Source: Ciborinia camelliae
Taxonomy: Eukaryota; Ascomycota; Leotiomycetes; Helotiales; Sclerotiniaceae
Direction of reading: 5' to 3'
Length of the DNA stretch: 64,000 nucleotides
Assembly (NCBI GenBank): GCA_025890175.1
Contig: JANPYM010000007.1
Span: 496,121 to 560,120 of the forward strand
The number at the start of each line of letters is the position of its first letter. Position 1 is the first letter of the stretch. Below the pieces are notes generated by a model that was given only the letters and a program-made list of their open reading frames with translations, ran no database searches and was not told where the DNA came from. This document shows, piece by piece, positions 11,980-25,100 of the stretch. The position numbers and the translations under genes are program-made.

Positions 11980-13413
11980 CGTTATAGCACAGCCGGCATC
12001 AAATTATTAGGATGCACCAGAGAGTGTTTGTAAAAGTGTAGAATGACCTGGTTGATCGTGTAGATAATCTTGTCGCTATGTCTTTATGGGAGCTTAAGGT
12101 TTATCAAAATTGCGAGAAATACAAAAACCCAATAGAGATTTAAATACTTATTCAAAATATAACAGATAATTTTGATGTTATTATAAGAGATGTAGCTTGT
12201 AGCAAAACTTGTGTTTAAATTGATGAAGGAATGTTCGGAATCGATATTTTGGCTGGATGTGGCTTGTACATAGTGGCGCACTATAATTCTCGTGATCTCA
12301 TCGACTGTATCTAATTGAGGGAGTGCCGGGCACGCACGTGTTTAAGTATCCCGTCTTTTTATGCATTGTATTTCAAAATCTCAAAATCTATGACCGTATC
12401 AAAACTTAAGGAAGAGAAGATACAAAAGACCAACGAGATTACCAATTACTAGAATGAACCCGCAAGTTCCTATAAGGTAGGTATATTATATATTAAACAA
12501 GATATTCATAGATATTATCAAATACGCGGAAAGCGTTTGGACTTTATTACGGAGTCCATACCTACCTTGGGTAGGTATGTATCTATTTACGATCTAGATA
12601 GTATATGTACTCCGTAAATTATTGGAAATATCTAAAACCCTTCCTCTCCTCTCCTGTCCTGACTCCTCCCCCTCCCCCTTATCTGTCGGTATGATGATCC
12701 CGGATTCATTAAAAATGGGGCATCGGAAAGTCAGGGTTCGAATCCATAGTGAAATGAATACGGAGTAATGATGATCATTTCTTTTTATTTTGCCTGTCTC
12801 ATCCAAAATAGACGATTTAAGAGAACTTCAATTGTGGCAGTGCATAAACTCATAAACCCATAAACTCATAAACGTTAAAGGTTATGTTAATGGATGTACC
12901 TTCAAGCAATATGCTTCGAGAATTGAACCCTGATGCGAATGGAAGTTTTGGAAGTTCTTGAATCAATGCGGGTAATGACGTAGGTTGATATAAAGGGGTC
13001 AAAGGTAACTGGCACTACTCGTAAACAGGATAATACCTACATCAGCAACCCCAAGTCAAACTTGTTAATCATGATACATATCCATTCATCAACAACCTCA
13101 ACTTTTGATCTTACAGTATAAAAGAATTTCATCTTCACTTACTCACACTGAAAGCAAGCAATAAAATTATATATAAGATCCACGCAACCCCTACCTCCAC
13201 TCTCACATCCTTAACAAGGATTCAAGATTACCGACAGGCACGACAACAAGGGTCGCGAATACCACCCCCCCACTCATCAACCAGGTAAGGTCCTCTGCTC
13301 GTACTTTTGTACACGACGACAGTGAATATCTTCGTATATACCCTTTCCTCTGCCATCTGATGTGTTGTTACCGTACATATCGCGTTTTGGAAAGAGCAGA
13401 AAACTAATTCAAG
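11980..13413. other. Divergent promoter region between Rtp1-like and SLM1-like genes
   Basis: No gene is seen. It carries the putative TATA box of the plus-strand gene and an ACTCATAAACCCATAAAC repeat near 12846-12876. A perfect tRNA B-box-like GGTTCGAATCC sits at about 12736, but no tRNA fold surrounds it. A possible 5'-UTR intron of the SLM1-like gene starts at 13285 (CAG then GTAAGG). Confidence 0.5.
13117..13124 (+). promoter_or_regulatory. Putative TATA box of the SLM1-like gene
   Basis: The sequence TATAAAAG lies about 290 bp before the ATG. The distance fits if the 5' UTR contains the possible intron that begins at 13285. Confidence 0.4.
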
Positions 13414-15003
13414 ATGATGCGCAAACAGTCACTCGCCAATATGTCAGGATCTCAAGTACCTGGAGCTCCTGGATCTCTCCCGATTGGTATGCCGGTGAGA
13501 TCTTTCTCGACCAGCAGTGCCTTGACGGATCGCACCGATGATGGAGAGGCGGTGCCGCATGAGAATCCAACGGATGTGAGTATTCTGTCAATTGGACGCA
13601 AAGAAGTCCAAAGGAAAGGGATATTCAAAGGCTAACCATGTCCTGTCTGGCAGACTGCCGCATTATTGGTAGAGAGATTGAGAGCTTGGAAACATGCGGT
13701 TGGATATCTGGAGGAATATATTGGAGCTACGGAGAGGGTGCAAAAACAACAAGCGAAGGAATATGAGAAGGTTTTAAAGACGATCGCAAATCCGTTAAAG
13801 GAGGGACACCATTTTCAGCAAGAATTAGGGGGTATGGCTGGGATGATAGAGAATATGAGAACGAATACAACGGTATGACGTGTGCGGTGCTTTGCTGCTG
13901 CGCAAATACTGACTTGATAGGGTTTAATAAACTCTCATCTGGAAACGGAGAAGAATCTGAAAGCCACGGTACTCCCCATTCTCGATCGACTACACAAGGA
14001 AATCAAAAACAAATCCAAGGAGTTGTTGTCCGGTGCTGCGAAAGGTGCAAAGGAAGTCGAGAAGGCTAGAAATACCACCCAAAAACATATTGAGCTGTTG
14101 GGATCACAAGCTGCTAGTTATCAATCCTACGGAACTGCCATGAAGTCAGCCGAAGATCCATACGTCGTTCAAAGAGGTATTCTACATCGACTTCACAAGC
14201 AAGTTTTGGAGGAGAACACCAATCGTCAAGATCTTATCCAGGTTCAGAATAACTTTGCACAATTTGAGGCTCACGTTATCGAGATTATTCAACAGACTAT
14301 GATGAGTTTCACTTCAATCATTACGAGTCAATCTCAAAGAGAACAAACACATTGGGCAGATATGCTTAACAATTGTCAAGTGATCCCTCCAAATCTCGAA
14401 TGGGAAGGTTTCGTCAGCCGCAGTCAGGCTATCCTCATCGACCCTAACGCCCCCGATCGCTCCGTGGAATCCATCAGCTTCCCCAATCAAAACCACGCCA
14501 GCACCCAACCTCTCATCGAAGGAACCCTCGAACGCAAGAGCAGAAACAAACTCAGCTTCGCCGGTTACACCACAGGCTACTACGTCGTAACCCCCAGCAA
14601 ATTCCTGCACGAATTCAAAGACAGCGACAACGTCCGCCGAGACCCCGTCCCCGAACTCTCCATCTATCTCCCCGATGCCATCATCGGCAGCACCAGCGGC
14701 GAAAAGTTCAACGTCAAGGGCAAAGACGTCTCCAAAGGTATCGGCAGTAAATTGTCCGGTACCTCGGAAATCGCATTCAAGGCGCATTCCGCAGATGATG
14801 CGAAAAAATGGCAACAAATCATCATGTCGGTGGCCGGATCGGGCCCGGCGGAGGCTGCAACCAGTGGGCCCACGAGCCCGACTAGCCCCCCGGGTTATCC
14901 GGCGGAGAAAACTCCGGCGTCGATTCAGACGTCGGGCACGATTAGTGGGAAGGAAATGGTTACGAGTCCGTCGGATCTTCCGACTGGGGAAAAGAAGGGT
15001 TGA
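13414..15003 (+). CDS. SLM1/SLM2-like BAR-PH domain protein
   Basis: Slm proteins bind PI(4,5)P2 at the plasma membrane near eisosomes and act with TORC2 and calcineurin in stress and actin control. Exons are 13414-13575, 13654-13872 and 13921-15003, giving 487 residues; introns are 13576-13653 (GTGAGT..CAG) and 13873-13920 (GTATGA..TAG). Residues about 50-290 are a long helical BAR-like region (VERLRAWKHAVGYLEEYIG, then ETEKNLKATVLPILDRLHKE). Residues about 324-430 form a PH domain running from PLIEGTLERKSRN to KWQQIIMSVAG. The tail is rich in Pro, Ser and Thr. The start has two ATGs in tandem; either may be used. The domain order matches fungal Slm1 homologues. Confidence 0.88.
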
Positions 15004-16230
15004 GTGATGGATAGATGGATGGATGGATGGATTGGTTTGGGGGGGGTGATATTAGTAAAGTAGGGGTTTTTTGGATTTGAGGGAATGCGAATGCGAATGC
15101 GAATGGCAATGCGAATGGGAATGGGATAGGGAAAGGGAAAGGGGAAGCGAAATTTGGTGAATCAAAGTAAATTAGGTATCAAAAAGTAAGCATGTTAGTT
15201 TGTCACCTAGGTCAGTGCGGTGCGGTATAGGTTTAGGTTTAGGTGTAGGTATAGGTATAGGTATATTCCGCATCTTCAAATTTGCTTGAAGTACCTAGTA
15301 GTGTATTCATTCATAGTAAATAGTGCGAGTATGGTGGGTGAGGCGTGATGCGTGGTGGATGATTGGTGGGATGGAGATATGTATGTATATAATGTTTTTT
15401 TGTTTTGTTTTTTATATTATATATATTATATGTATGTGTATATGTATGTATGTGTATATATGTGTCTGTATGTGTATGATTTCCAAAGAATAAAGGTTTC
15501 CAAAGAATGCAGGTTTCCAAAGAATGAGAATGGTGGATGGTGGATGGAGGCTTTTCTTTTTCCTCACTCAAGCGAGATCAAGATCGAGGTCTGCCTGGTT
15601 TGATTGTGGGTTTGATTGTGGGATGGGATAGGGGGGAGAAGGGGGAGAAGGGAAGGGATGGGATGGGAAGTGGGAAAAGGGAGAAGGGAGAAGGGAGAAG
15701 GGATGGATTGGGATGGGAAAGTGGGATGGGATGGGGGGATGGGATGTTTGGGAGGAGGGAGGACGGAAGTGGGAGGTGATGGGATTGGATGGGATGGGAT
15801 GGGAATTGAAATTTGAGAGTAGGTAGGTATGTAAGGAGGAAGGTAGGTAGGTAGGTATCTACCAGGTACTAATGGTTAGTTGATGGGTTTAATAATGGAT
15901 GGGGTTGGAATACCATTAATGAATACCTACTTGGTAGTTTTTGTATATGGATACTTGGGTAGAATGGTTGAGTGGGTGGGTGGGCGGGTGAAGTATATGT
16001 GTAGGTAGGTGAATTATATGTGTAGATGGGTGAATTACATGAGTAGGTAGGTAGGTGGAATATCCATAGGATGGTTGGATTGGTGAATAGATAGGTAGGT
16101 GAATAGAAGAATAGGTAAGGTGAATAGGTAGGTGAATAGGTAGGTGAATAACTTGATTTACTTCCAATTGGTTTTGGTTTTGGTTTTGGTTTTGGTTTGA
16201 TGCGGAAGGATTGGGCGGACGGATTATGTG
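15004..16230. other. Gene-free purine-rich region
   Basis: No gene is seen. The plus strand is strongly A/G-rich, with runs of GAATGC (15080-15120), GGGAAA, TGTATG (15378-15480) and GGGATG/GGGAGAAG (15620-15810). From 15820 on, GTAGGTAG and GGTGAATAG repeats dominate, and a GGTTTT run lies near 16172-16198. Confidence 0.6.
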
Positions 16231-16368
16231 CATGTAGGTAGTAGGTACTAGGTATGTAGGTAGATATTAGGTATGTAGGTAGTAGGTATTAGGTATGTAG
16301 GTAGATATTAGGTATGTAGGTAGGTATTAGGTATGTAGGTAGGTATTAGGTATGTAGGTAGATATATG
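16231..16368 (+). repeat. TAGG-type minisatellite
   Basis: About six imperfect copies of a 19-22 bp unit of the form TATTAGGTATGTAGGTAG lie in direct order. Some units gain or lose a GTAG step. Confidence 0.75.
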
Positions 16369-16492
16369 GATGGATGGGTAGTTGGTATAGTTTGTATAAT
16401 GAAGGGAAGGGAGGGGAATTGAATGTTCGTTTTAGGAGAGAGAGAGGGAGAGGCAGATGGAGGGAGGGAGAGAGGGAGAAAGGGAAAGAGGC

Positions 16493-16702
16493 AGAGGGAG
16501 AGGGAGAGGGAGAGGGGAGAGGGAGAGGGAGAGGGAGAGGGAGAGGGAGAGGGAGAGGGAGAGGGAGAGGGAGAGGGAGAGGGAGAGGGAGAGGGAGAGG
16601 GAGAGGGAGAGGGAGAGGGAGAGGGAGAGGGAGAGGGAGAGGGAGAGGGAGAGGGAGAGGGAGAGGGAGAGGGAGAGGGAGAGGGAGAGGGAGAGGGAGA
16701 GG
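16493..16702 (+). repeat. (GAGGGA)n hexanucleotide array
   Basis: Roughly 33 near-perfect copies of a 6-bp purine unit, about 200 bp, graded into GGGGAG at the right end. Three overlapping open frames (Gly-Arg, Glu-Gly and Arg-Glu repeats) arise only from the repeat and are not genes. Confidence 0.95.
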
Positions 16703-16740
16703 GGAGGGGGAGGGGGAGGGGTAGGTGGGTAGGTCGGTAG

Positions 16741-19400
16741 ATTCTAAATGAATAGAAGGTATCTAGGTAGACGGGATTGAATCTATATAGGTAAGGTAGG
16801 TAAGGTAAGTGAATAGGGAATAGATAGCTAATTAACTATTTGTATTCGCTTGTCACATCTAAACTTCAGGTAGATACTGATTTAAATATTTATTCAACTC
16901 TGCCGTGAATATTTTGACAAGATTGGAATTTTGATATTTTAGGAGATATAAAAGATATAAAAGATACAAAGTATTTAAAAGATAAATCACGAGATGTTTT
17001 ATATGTAGATAGTATCTACAAGTTAATTAACGATAATCTCGCTTGAATTGAGATGATTGAAGGGGGGATTCGAGGGATATTGTGGGATCGGGTTGGTTTT
17101 GTTTGTATAAGTTGTGAAAGATCTTCAAGGTAAAATAGATGACCTGGGTTCGAAGGATCGAATTGATATAATGAATATTAGATTGGATGGAAATATACAT
17201 GGAAGGTTTTGTTTTCCAATATAAATGCTGTTGAAAATCAAGGGAACAGTTTAAGAGGATATTATTTTGAACGAAGAAAGAAAGAAAACTATTTAAAGAT
17301 CAAACTGATGACAATCTGATTTGAAATCGTTTGTAGCGAATAAAGTATGATGCAGAAAAGAGACAATACTAATTCATGAGAAAATCTGTTTACCTAAACT
17401 TTTCTATGTCTGCCTTGAAGACTTTGACATATTGAAGCTATGAAATTTGAGATCCGATTACCTATTTCTTAGTATAATCCTTTCGAGAGCTCTACCATAA
17501 AAGAATTCGATACCACCTCGAAATTCCCATGTCTCAGTTCCATACAAACAATAGCAATGTGATCCCCTGTCCGTTTGCCTCGGTTGTAATCTTAGGAGAG
17601 TTGGTTGTCTATAAGTTGTCTCACTGCGGGCTGTGAATAAGGTTAATAAATAATTGCGGCAAAGGATTCCGAATCTAGTCGGGTGATCTACCTGCTGTGT
17701 CCATTAAATATAGAAATCCCATCACCACTCATTCATACACAGTAGATAGATATGTAAATCAGCCAAAGAGTTAAGTTACCAACAATTTTGAATATTGGGA
17801 GACGATGCGGGAGTGTCATTCATTTAATACGAAACCTTGTGACGAGAAAGTGAAAGTTTTGAGGACCCACGGTTAAATCGACAACAAACAACCAGGACAG
17901 TATTCCCAGGAGTATGGTTTGGTTGCCCTTTTTGGCTGTTTGATACTTTGGATATTTGCAGTGCCCAGATGGATATATAGGTACGTTTTGACTGATTTAT
18001 GTATGCGAGTGTCGGGATGCCACATATATCTCAAGATTAGGCTTTGTAGTCCAATACTATAGAGGCACCGGCTGCTTTGTAAACGTTTCCCTCAATTAAT
18101 AATCTGCAGTATTATACCCCGGCAGCATCGATATAGGTAGACCTCCATAGATACATTGAAGATGGAGAACTTTTTGATTTGCTACTATAAAAGGGAAATC
18201 CGAGATCGAAATTCTTTCTCACTGCCAATGTATCGAGTTAGTTTCATTGAAGGTAAATAATAGAAGCATTGTCACGCATGTATGCATGTATGGATGAAAA
18301 AGAAGCATGTGTAAAATAGCTGATCGCAATAGATAGAAGTTGCCTATTGAATTTCAGAATAACAACAACAATTTTGCCCCAGATTTAAAGTCTGCGAAGA
18401 GCCATTGTCATTTGTCAACGATTGGTCGACTTCACGAGGTGCAGACGTGAGGTGCAACGCATGACTTTCACGTGATATGGTGATATCTTATCGTTTTCGA
18501 ATCCAAAGTATTACCCGATGTCTGTCTCATTAAGCTTACAACTCACTGCAACGCTCCGAAAACGTCGTTTCGACGCCACCGAATACAAACGGAACCCCAA
18601 AGAAGACAGACGAGGAAAAAAAGAGCTGGTTGGAAGAAATGATCTGTCACAGATCACCACCAGAAACTTTTTTTTAATCAGAACTCTGATCATCCAACTT
18701 AAACAAACAGTTTGTTGGTGTTTGTTTATCTATATCCAAAACTTCCCTGTAAAGTTGATGGTCTTCTATTCGTGGAAAAGGGTCAAGCACTTTTAGCATA
18801 TAGATGACAAACGGAGACCAACGCCAATCTCGCCAAAGGCAGCTCAATTGCCAAGTCAGCTTATTCCTTTCTGGGAACACGGGGTAGTCCCTCCGTAACA
18901 ACTTCTACTCGGAATAACCTCTTCGGTCCATCAACTCTTTCCTTCGGGTTGCTTTTTTGCCCAGATGTAGCCAGCCGAAAATTGTCTAGGAATGGGAATG
19001 AGGTTCATAGCCGCGATCTGGAAAGGATCCTTGACCCGAAGTCCTTATGTGTTTGGCTCGAAAAAGTTTGAAGTAGGTACTTGCATAATGTATGACCCCG
19101 GACCCACAAACCGTATGGCATCCTTCGTTAGCGAAGAAAGATCACACGAGGAATGCCTGCCCGAAAATCCGGGGTTGGAGTGCAGATGGGTTCCAAACAT
19201 TATTTACCGCTTGATGGACTAAAGCATGCTTATCATGGCTGCATGAGAAGGCCAGCCTTGCATTGACAGGGTTTACAGAAGGCTTCGTTACAATACATAA
19301 ATGAAGAATATTCCGTTGTTTTGCAACCCTCATTCCTCTTCCACAACAGATTCTTCCCAATTGGCATCGTCATTTTTCATTTCGCATAACATTAGGAGTC
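16741..19400. other. Gene-free region upstream of the sugar transporter
   Basis: No gene, tRNA or clear repeat was found. Composition turns AT-rich after 16860. Open frames of 60-90 codons near 18500-18900 and 19000-19360 lack family likeness and splice support. Confidence 0.45.
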
Positions 19401-21288
19401 ATGGCGGAGAAGACAAAAGACCAATACGAGGAGGTAGAGTTACCGCACCCTCGAAGGGATAACGAGGTAAGTTTAACGAGATTCAAATTTCAGACCTCTC
19501 AAAGATCAATTCTAAATTCAACTAACCATACAGAAACATGCCGAAGTTGGAGCCAAGGTCATTCTCGGAAATGAAGCATTCAACGAAGCCATGATCAAGG
19601 AGCCTCCAAAGCCGTTCACGTGGTCGACTTTCCAGCTCTACATAGCTTGCTTCATCGGCTTCTTTTGTGCTACGATGAATGGCTACGATGGATCCCTCAT
19701 TAACAATCTACTTGTCAATCCTTGGTTCTTAGACTTCTACCACGGAGAGAATGCAGGAATATGGGCTGGTATTGTCACTTCCATGTATCAAATTGGTGGT
19801 GTAGTTTCATTGCCATTCGTTGGACCCGCAGCAGATACCTTCGGACGACGATTTGGAATGTGGCTCGGGTGTCTCTGTATTATTCTCGGTACGATTGTGC
19901 AAGGAGTTGCCACAAGAGATGCAGGTGTGAGACAATTCATGGGTGGTCGTTTCCTGCTAGGTTTTGGTGTCAATATCGCTTCTGCGGCCGGTCCCATGTA
20001 TGTTGTGGAAGTCTCGCACCCTGCCTACCGAGGTGTTGTCACGGCTATCTTCAATTGTTTCTGGTAAGTTTTGCATGAAAAGCTCACAAATCTTTGTCTG
20101 ATTGACTCTAGGTTTACCGGGTCAATCATTGCCAGTGGAGTAGCACGTGGAGCAGACAACATCGGAGGAGACGAATCATGGAGATTGATCATCTGGATCC
20201 AATTGATGTTTTCCAGCATCATCTTCATCTCGGCCTACTTCCTCCCCGAATCCCCAAGATGGCTCTACGTCAACAACAAACGCGATCAAGCCAAAAAGAT
20301 GCTCACCAAGTTTCACGGAGAGGGAAATCCAAACAGCGAGTGGGTGAAGTTGCAATTGAATGAGTACGAAGAACTTTTGGAGTTGGATGGTGCCGATAAG
20401 CGTTGGTGGGATTACCGAGCGCTCTTCAAGAACCGTTCAACTTGCTATCGTCTATTCTGTAATGTGAGCATATCGATCTTTGGTCAATGGGCTGGAAATG
20501 GTATGTATCTTAGTTGCGATCCTCAACCCAACAACAGTCGAACTAACAAAATCCAGCCGTCCTGTCATATTTCATGGGCAAAGTCCTACAGACAATCGGT
20601 ATCGCGAGCCATGTTGGCCAAGCAAACGTCATCCTCATTAACAATTGTCAACAATTCTGCTGGGCGCTCTTCGGTGCCGCAATGGTTGATCGTATAGGGC
20701 GACGTCCTCTCCTTCTCTTCTCCAACATCGGTATACCATCCCATAGCCATCACCACTTCCCAGAATGGTACTAAAAATGACACAGGATGCTGCGTAATCT
20801 GGCTCGCAATGACCATCTCGGCCGCCCTCTACCAACAATCGATCCCGGACGCCAGCGACCCCGACTCCATCGGCACGAACCACGCGGCCGGCACCGCGTC
20901 TCTAGCCTTCATATTCATCTTCGGCGCCGTCTACTCGATTGGATTCACGCCCCTGCAAGCGCTCTACCCCGTCGAAGTGCTCTCCTTCGAGATGCGCGCC
21001 AAGGGCATGGGATTCTCAGGCTTCTCCGTCGCCGCCGCCGGTCTCCTGAACCAATTTGCATGGCCCGTCTCGATGCAGAAAATCGGGTGGAAAACCTACA
21101 TCATCTTTACCATCTGGTGTGCCATCCAAGCAACGACCGTCTGGTTCTTTATTCCCGAGACGAGAAATCGCACGTTGGAGGAATTGGATGAGATTTTCAA
21201 TAGTCCGAATCCGGTCAAGACGTCGATTGCGAAGAAGAGACTGGGGTTGGATGCGTATGGAGAGGTGGTTAATATTCGGGACGTGTAA
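19401..21288 (+). CDS. MFS sugar transporter (hexose/lactose permease-like)
   Basis: A 12-helix major facilitator of the sugar porter family that imports sugars across the plasma membrane. Exons are 19401-19466, 19534-20063, 20112-20500, 20557-20730 and 20786-21288, giving 553 residues; all four introns are 48-67 bp with GT..AG ends. Family marks are visible: DTFGRRFGMWLG after helix 2, GRFLLGFGVNIASAAGPMYVVE, the PESPRWL signature after helix 6, DRIGRRPLLL after helix 8 and PETRNRTLEELDEIF after helix 12. The N-terminus is a short charged cytosolic tail. The sequence resembles fungal lactose permease and hexose transporter homologues, but the substrate cannot be read from it. It stands alone, with no sugar hydrolase beside it. 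Exons 4 and 5 are richer in G+C than the flanks. Confidence 0.92.
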
Positions 21289-22156
21289 TTTTCCTTTGCT
21301 TGTTGAGGTTCGTTGGCCTTCTACTCTTTCTTGTCTGCGGATGGAGATGTTATATGGAGTAGCGTTTTGAGTCGAACGATCGGTCGGTCTATCATGTATT
21401 ATGATTTCAAGTTCGATACCTTTGATATTTTGGTCTACCTCTCTGCTTAGAGTTCCGCTTGGAGTCTCGCCTGGATTGAACAATGAGATTCATTCATGAA
21501 GTGACTTGTCTATGCCATACTCATCTGTATGTATTATACATGTACCCACAATACCAATCCAATCCATGCTATCTATCTATTTTGATCACGTCAATTCTAT
21601 AATCCTTTGATTATATCATTAAGAAAAAAACCTCAATGTACTCGTATAATCACGAAACTTTCAACGATAGCATTTATGATATTTAATGTTACTCTTTTAA
21701 GATGCTGTGCTATGTCTAGGTACCTACCTAACCATGCCAAACCAAACCAGAGGGATATAAAATCCATGCACGCTATCCTATAAAATACAAAAAAGCAAGG
21801 TATTTTATAACAATCATTAACTATCATTCCTTCACTTCCCATGACTACTTTCTGCTACCCGAGCAATCGTATCAATCGTATCCTGGGCTCCTTCTTACTT
21901 TGAGAACTTCCTGCCCGACCCTGGTCATGACTTCAACCCGTAAGGCCATAGATTCTTTATAGGATTCAAAGCCTTCCGTCAGCTTGCCCGTTCCCATATT
22001 GTCATCTAGCCTTTTGCTTGCTGACATCTACAGCCGTGGTTGTATTCCATGGACCGGTGAAAATCACCAATCAAAGTGATCAACACCCCCTCACTCCTCG
22101 ATCCCACAAACACACATTCCCACCGTCCGATTAATGCCACCTCTCTCAATTACCTC
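21289..22156. other. Intergenic region between convergent transporter and HECT ligase genes
   Basis: Both genes end here, so this is shared 3' flank. No gene is seen; an AT-rich stretch lies at 21540-21840. Confidence 0.55.
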
Positions 22157-25100
22157 CTAGCTGAATCCAAACCCCTTAGCATGCTCTAAAGCAATATCGA
22201 ACCTGTCCTTCAAAATTTGCCTACTCGAATAATTCGGCAGCAGCAAATTCTGAAAACACGTATAGCTACTCGGTAAGTGTTCATCTTTAGAACCATTCCG
22301 CATAATCCTCAGGTGAAAATTCCTCATACCACCCATGGGAACCCTGTCCGACGCCGTGGTAAATTCCAACAACTTTTTCTTCTTTTCCAAATCGTATTCC
22401 TTGACTACCGACCAGAAATCTTGGATGACGCGATCTCCAGGCTCATAGCCAATGTAATGGGTGCCACGTTGCATTTCGACAATGTCGATTTCTTGAACCC
22501 CTTCAACTAGAGATTGGAGGGTGTCGGCGTCAAAAATGGAAAGAGATCGGGGGTCAAGACAGGCGAAAAACCCTTTCTTGAAGGCTTCAAATTGAGGTTG
22601 AACAGATATGTTGGTTAGCCAATTGATGTAATCACTAACATAGCTATTCCGATTTTCATTGGTGACAAGGGGTGCTTCTGTCTCGCCGAGATCCTCAAGA
22701 CCTTCGCCCACGTTAACATCCGAAAACTTGGGCCATTGAGATGAACCGCTCATTTTTCGGCTTACTGGTTTTCCAAATTGAAATTGACTGAATTCGTATG
22801 TCCGACAGAAAATATCTTCGACGGCTCCTTTACTTTCGTCCCATTCAAGTAGATCTGTAAGACCCTTAGCAAGCTCCGGCCATCCATCTGAGATGTGATG
22901 GAGTTCTGTGATGCTCTCTCCCTGTAATTTTCTATAGAATGCCTTGGGGAAGGTAATCGGTAAAGTCATGCCGTTGTAGACTGCTAATGACATGATTGTT
23001 CCGATCAGTTCGAATTTCCATAATGGCTCTGGCGATCCTGGTTGAAACCAAGTCATTTTTGTCGTGCTATCGATTGTAAAGACCCCATAATCGGGGTTAA
23101 TAGCTTCTGTCATGGCTATCCGAAAGAACTCTTGCTGGACTCCGCCCATGTCTAAACCTTCCTCTCCTTGCTCCCCGCCCAATGACACCTTTAATGGCCG
23201 CATCAATTCACGCTCTTCTCTTCGCCAGAGCATGTTGAAAGCGTCTGCCAGTAGATTCTCTCGGCTTACTATAATGGCCATGTATCTTGAAGTGGCTGTA
23301 TGGAGTCGATCCCGAAGTTTATTTCGATAGTCTTCATTAGAGATAATCGCCTCATGCGTACGAACGAGGGTATACATCGCTTTTGCTTCTTCAAACGATT
23401 GATTCATCCTTGAGTAATTGATGGCCCGGAAGTAGCTGACAAGTGTTGATGGATTAAATAAATATGGGTAATCAAGTAAATGTACGGTACGTTTGTTTGG
23501 CTGGAAAGACAACCATTCGAGAGGCATAGCAACGCTATCTAAGCGATCCGAAAAATATTCTGTTCGGAAATGTATGTCTCCTAGTAAAAGCGACTTTCTA
23601 TTCCTATCTGTTTCTTTGTTAGCTTAACGTCAAGCGTATATCGGAGGAATTGACATACATATTGCCGCAATGGTTGCCAAAGCACCGCCGAATGACCCGT
23701 CGGAAGGAACTTCTGCCTTGCCGTCCCAATCTTGTAGCATTACTGTTCGTGCCCAGTCAAGTATTAGAGTAGGAATCCTCTTCTCGTGCAAATCCCGTTC
23801 GGCACCAGTAAAGTTGAGTAGAGGTGGTGTATCAAGATCGAGGTATTTGAGAGCACCGAGAATGATTTCCAAGACACCTTCTTGTTCCTTTTCATCGCCT
23901 TTGATATCTTGTTGAAGCTGTATCAACTCAGAAAACCTGCGCCTTGTGGAAACAGCAGAGAAAACTCGACGAGCCAACCTCAATGCCAGTTCGTCTGTGA
24001 ATGCATCATCATATTGAAGACATAATCTGGCAGATTCAGAGGTGGACGATTCTCTCCCAGGTAAAGCAATTCCATATGATCGTATACGAGACATATTTGC
24101 TAGCTGTCTTGGATCCTTTAAAAGGGGTGCGGCAGCTACAAGAGCATGAAAGCAAATGTTGATTATTCGAGCGGCATCGGCCTTTGATACCGACTGATCT
24201 GGGCCTGAGCTATCACCATGAGACTGCTTAGCCCATTCTAATTGCTTCGGAGGCCTGAAAAGTGTACCGGTGGCAATCCATAGGCTGTCAAACACAATAG
24301 ACGGTGCAACTCGAGTCATACGTAGCATGCAGTACCAGATAGTCTGCGTGTCCAAGATTTCTCCATCTTGGCCAGTGAAAGACATTATGAGAGAATCAGG
24401 CCTACTTAAAACAGAATACAAACTCTGGTCGATGAATCGATGCCATTGTTTTTTCAATGACTCCGGATAGCGTATTCTCGGGTTTATATTTCGACGTAAA
24501 GGAATCTTGTATACTGAATGCCTCTTCAAATCATCTTCTATCCGATCAGGATGTAGTTGGTGCTTCTCGCAAGTGTTATCATTTTCCAGAATGTCACAAA
24601 TCAGATTAATCACCTCAATAGGTAGCGATGAGAGGGACTGCGGTAGCTTTTCCTTCGGAAAACATGACCCGGACTTGTGACCTTCAATCATGGAGTGTTT
24701 AGCTGCCTTATTAACCTCCACTTCGAGTTTGAGGTTCGACTCGGATTCTGCCGGCACAGGTACTTTAATTGTGGCACAAATCGGAGGAGATGTAGGCGAG
24801 GAAGTATCCGTCTCGGGTAGGTGGAGAACCGGGTTAGTTATCATAGTCTGTCGAGTTGGTTTAGGCTTCGGGTGAATAGACTGACGAGACAAAGGTGAAA
24901 TACCATCAGGGTCAGTCGCCCTTGGTGAAGTTGAAAGGTTCAAAACTCCTTTAGAAACATGAGCATCATATGAATCTGTCCTCTTTCGAGATTTTGAGCT
25001 TGCAACATGTGCAGTTTCATTACGCAGCACTTTTGGGCTTGGTTGAATGCCAGCCTTGGTGTCACTAGGTATAGTTGGAGACGACTTTGGGCTCGTCTCC

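Noticed and set aside
12730..12750. GGTTCGAATCC, a perfect tRNA B box
   Set aside because: No T stem, acceptor stem or A box at the right distance, so no tRNA can be drawn.
16374..16740. Three overlapping open frames of Gly-Arg, Glu-Gly and Arg-Glu repeats
   Set aside because: They come from the GAGGGA hexanucleotide array, which has no stops in any frame of that strand.
17140..17165. GGGTTCGAAGGATCG, B-box-like
   Set aside because: No tRNA fold around it.
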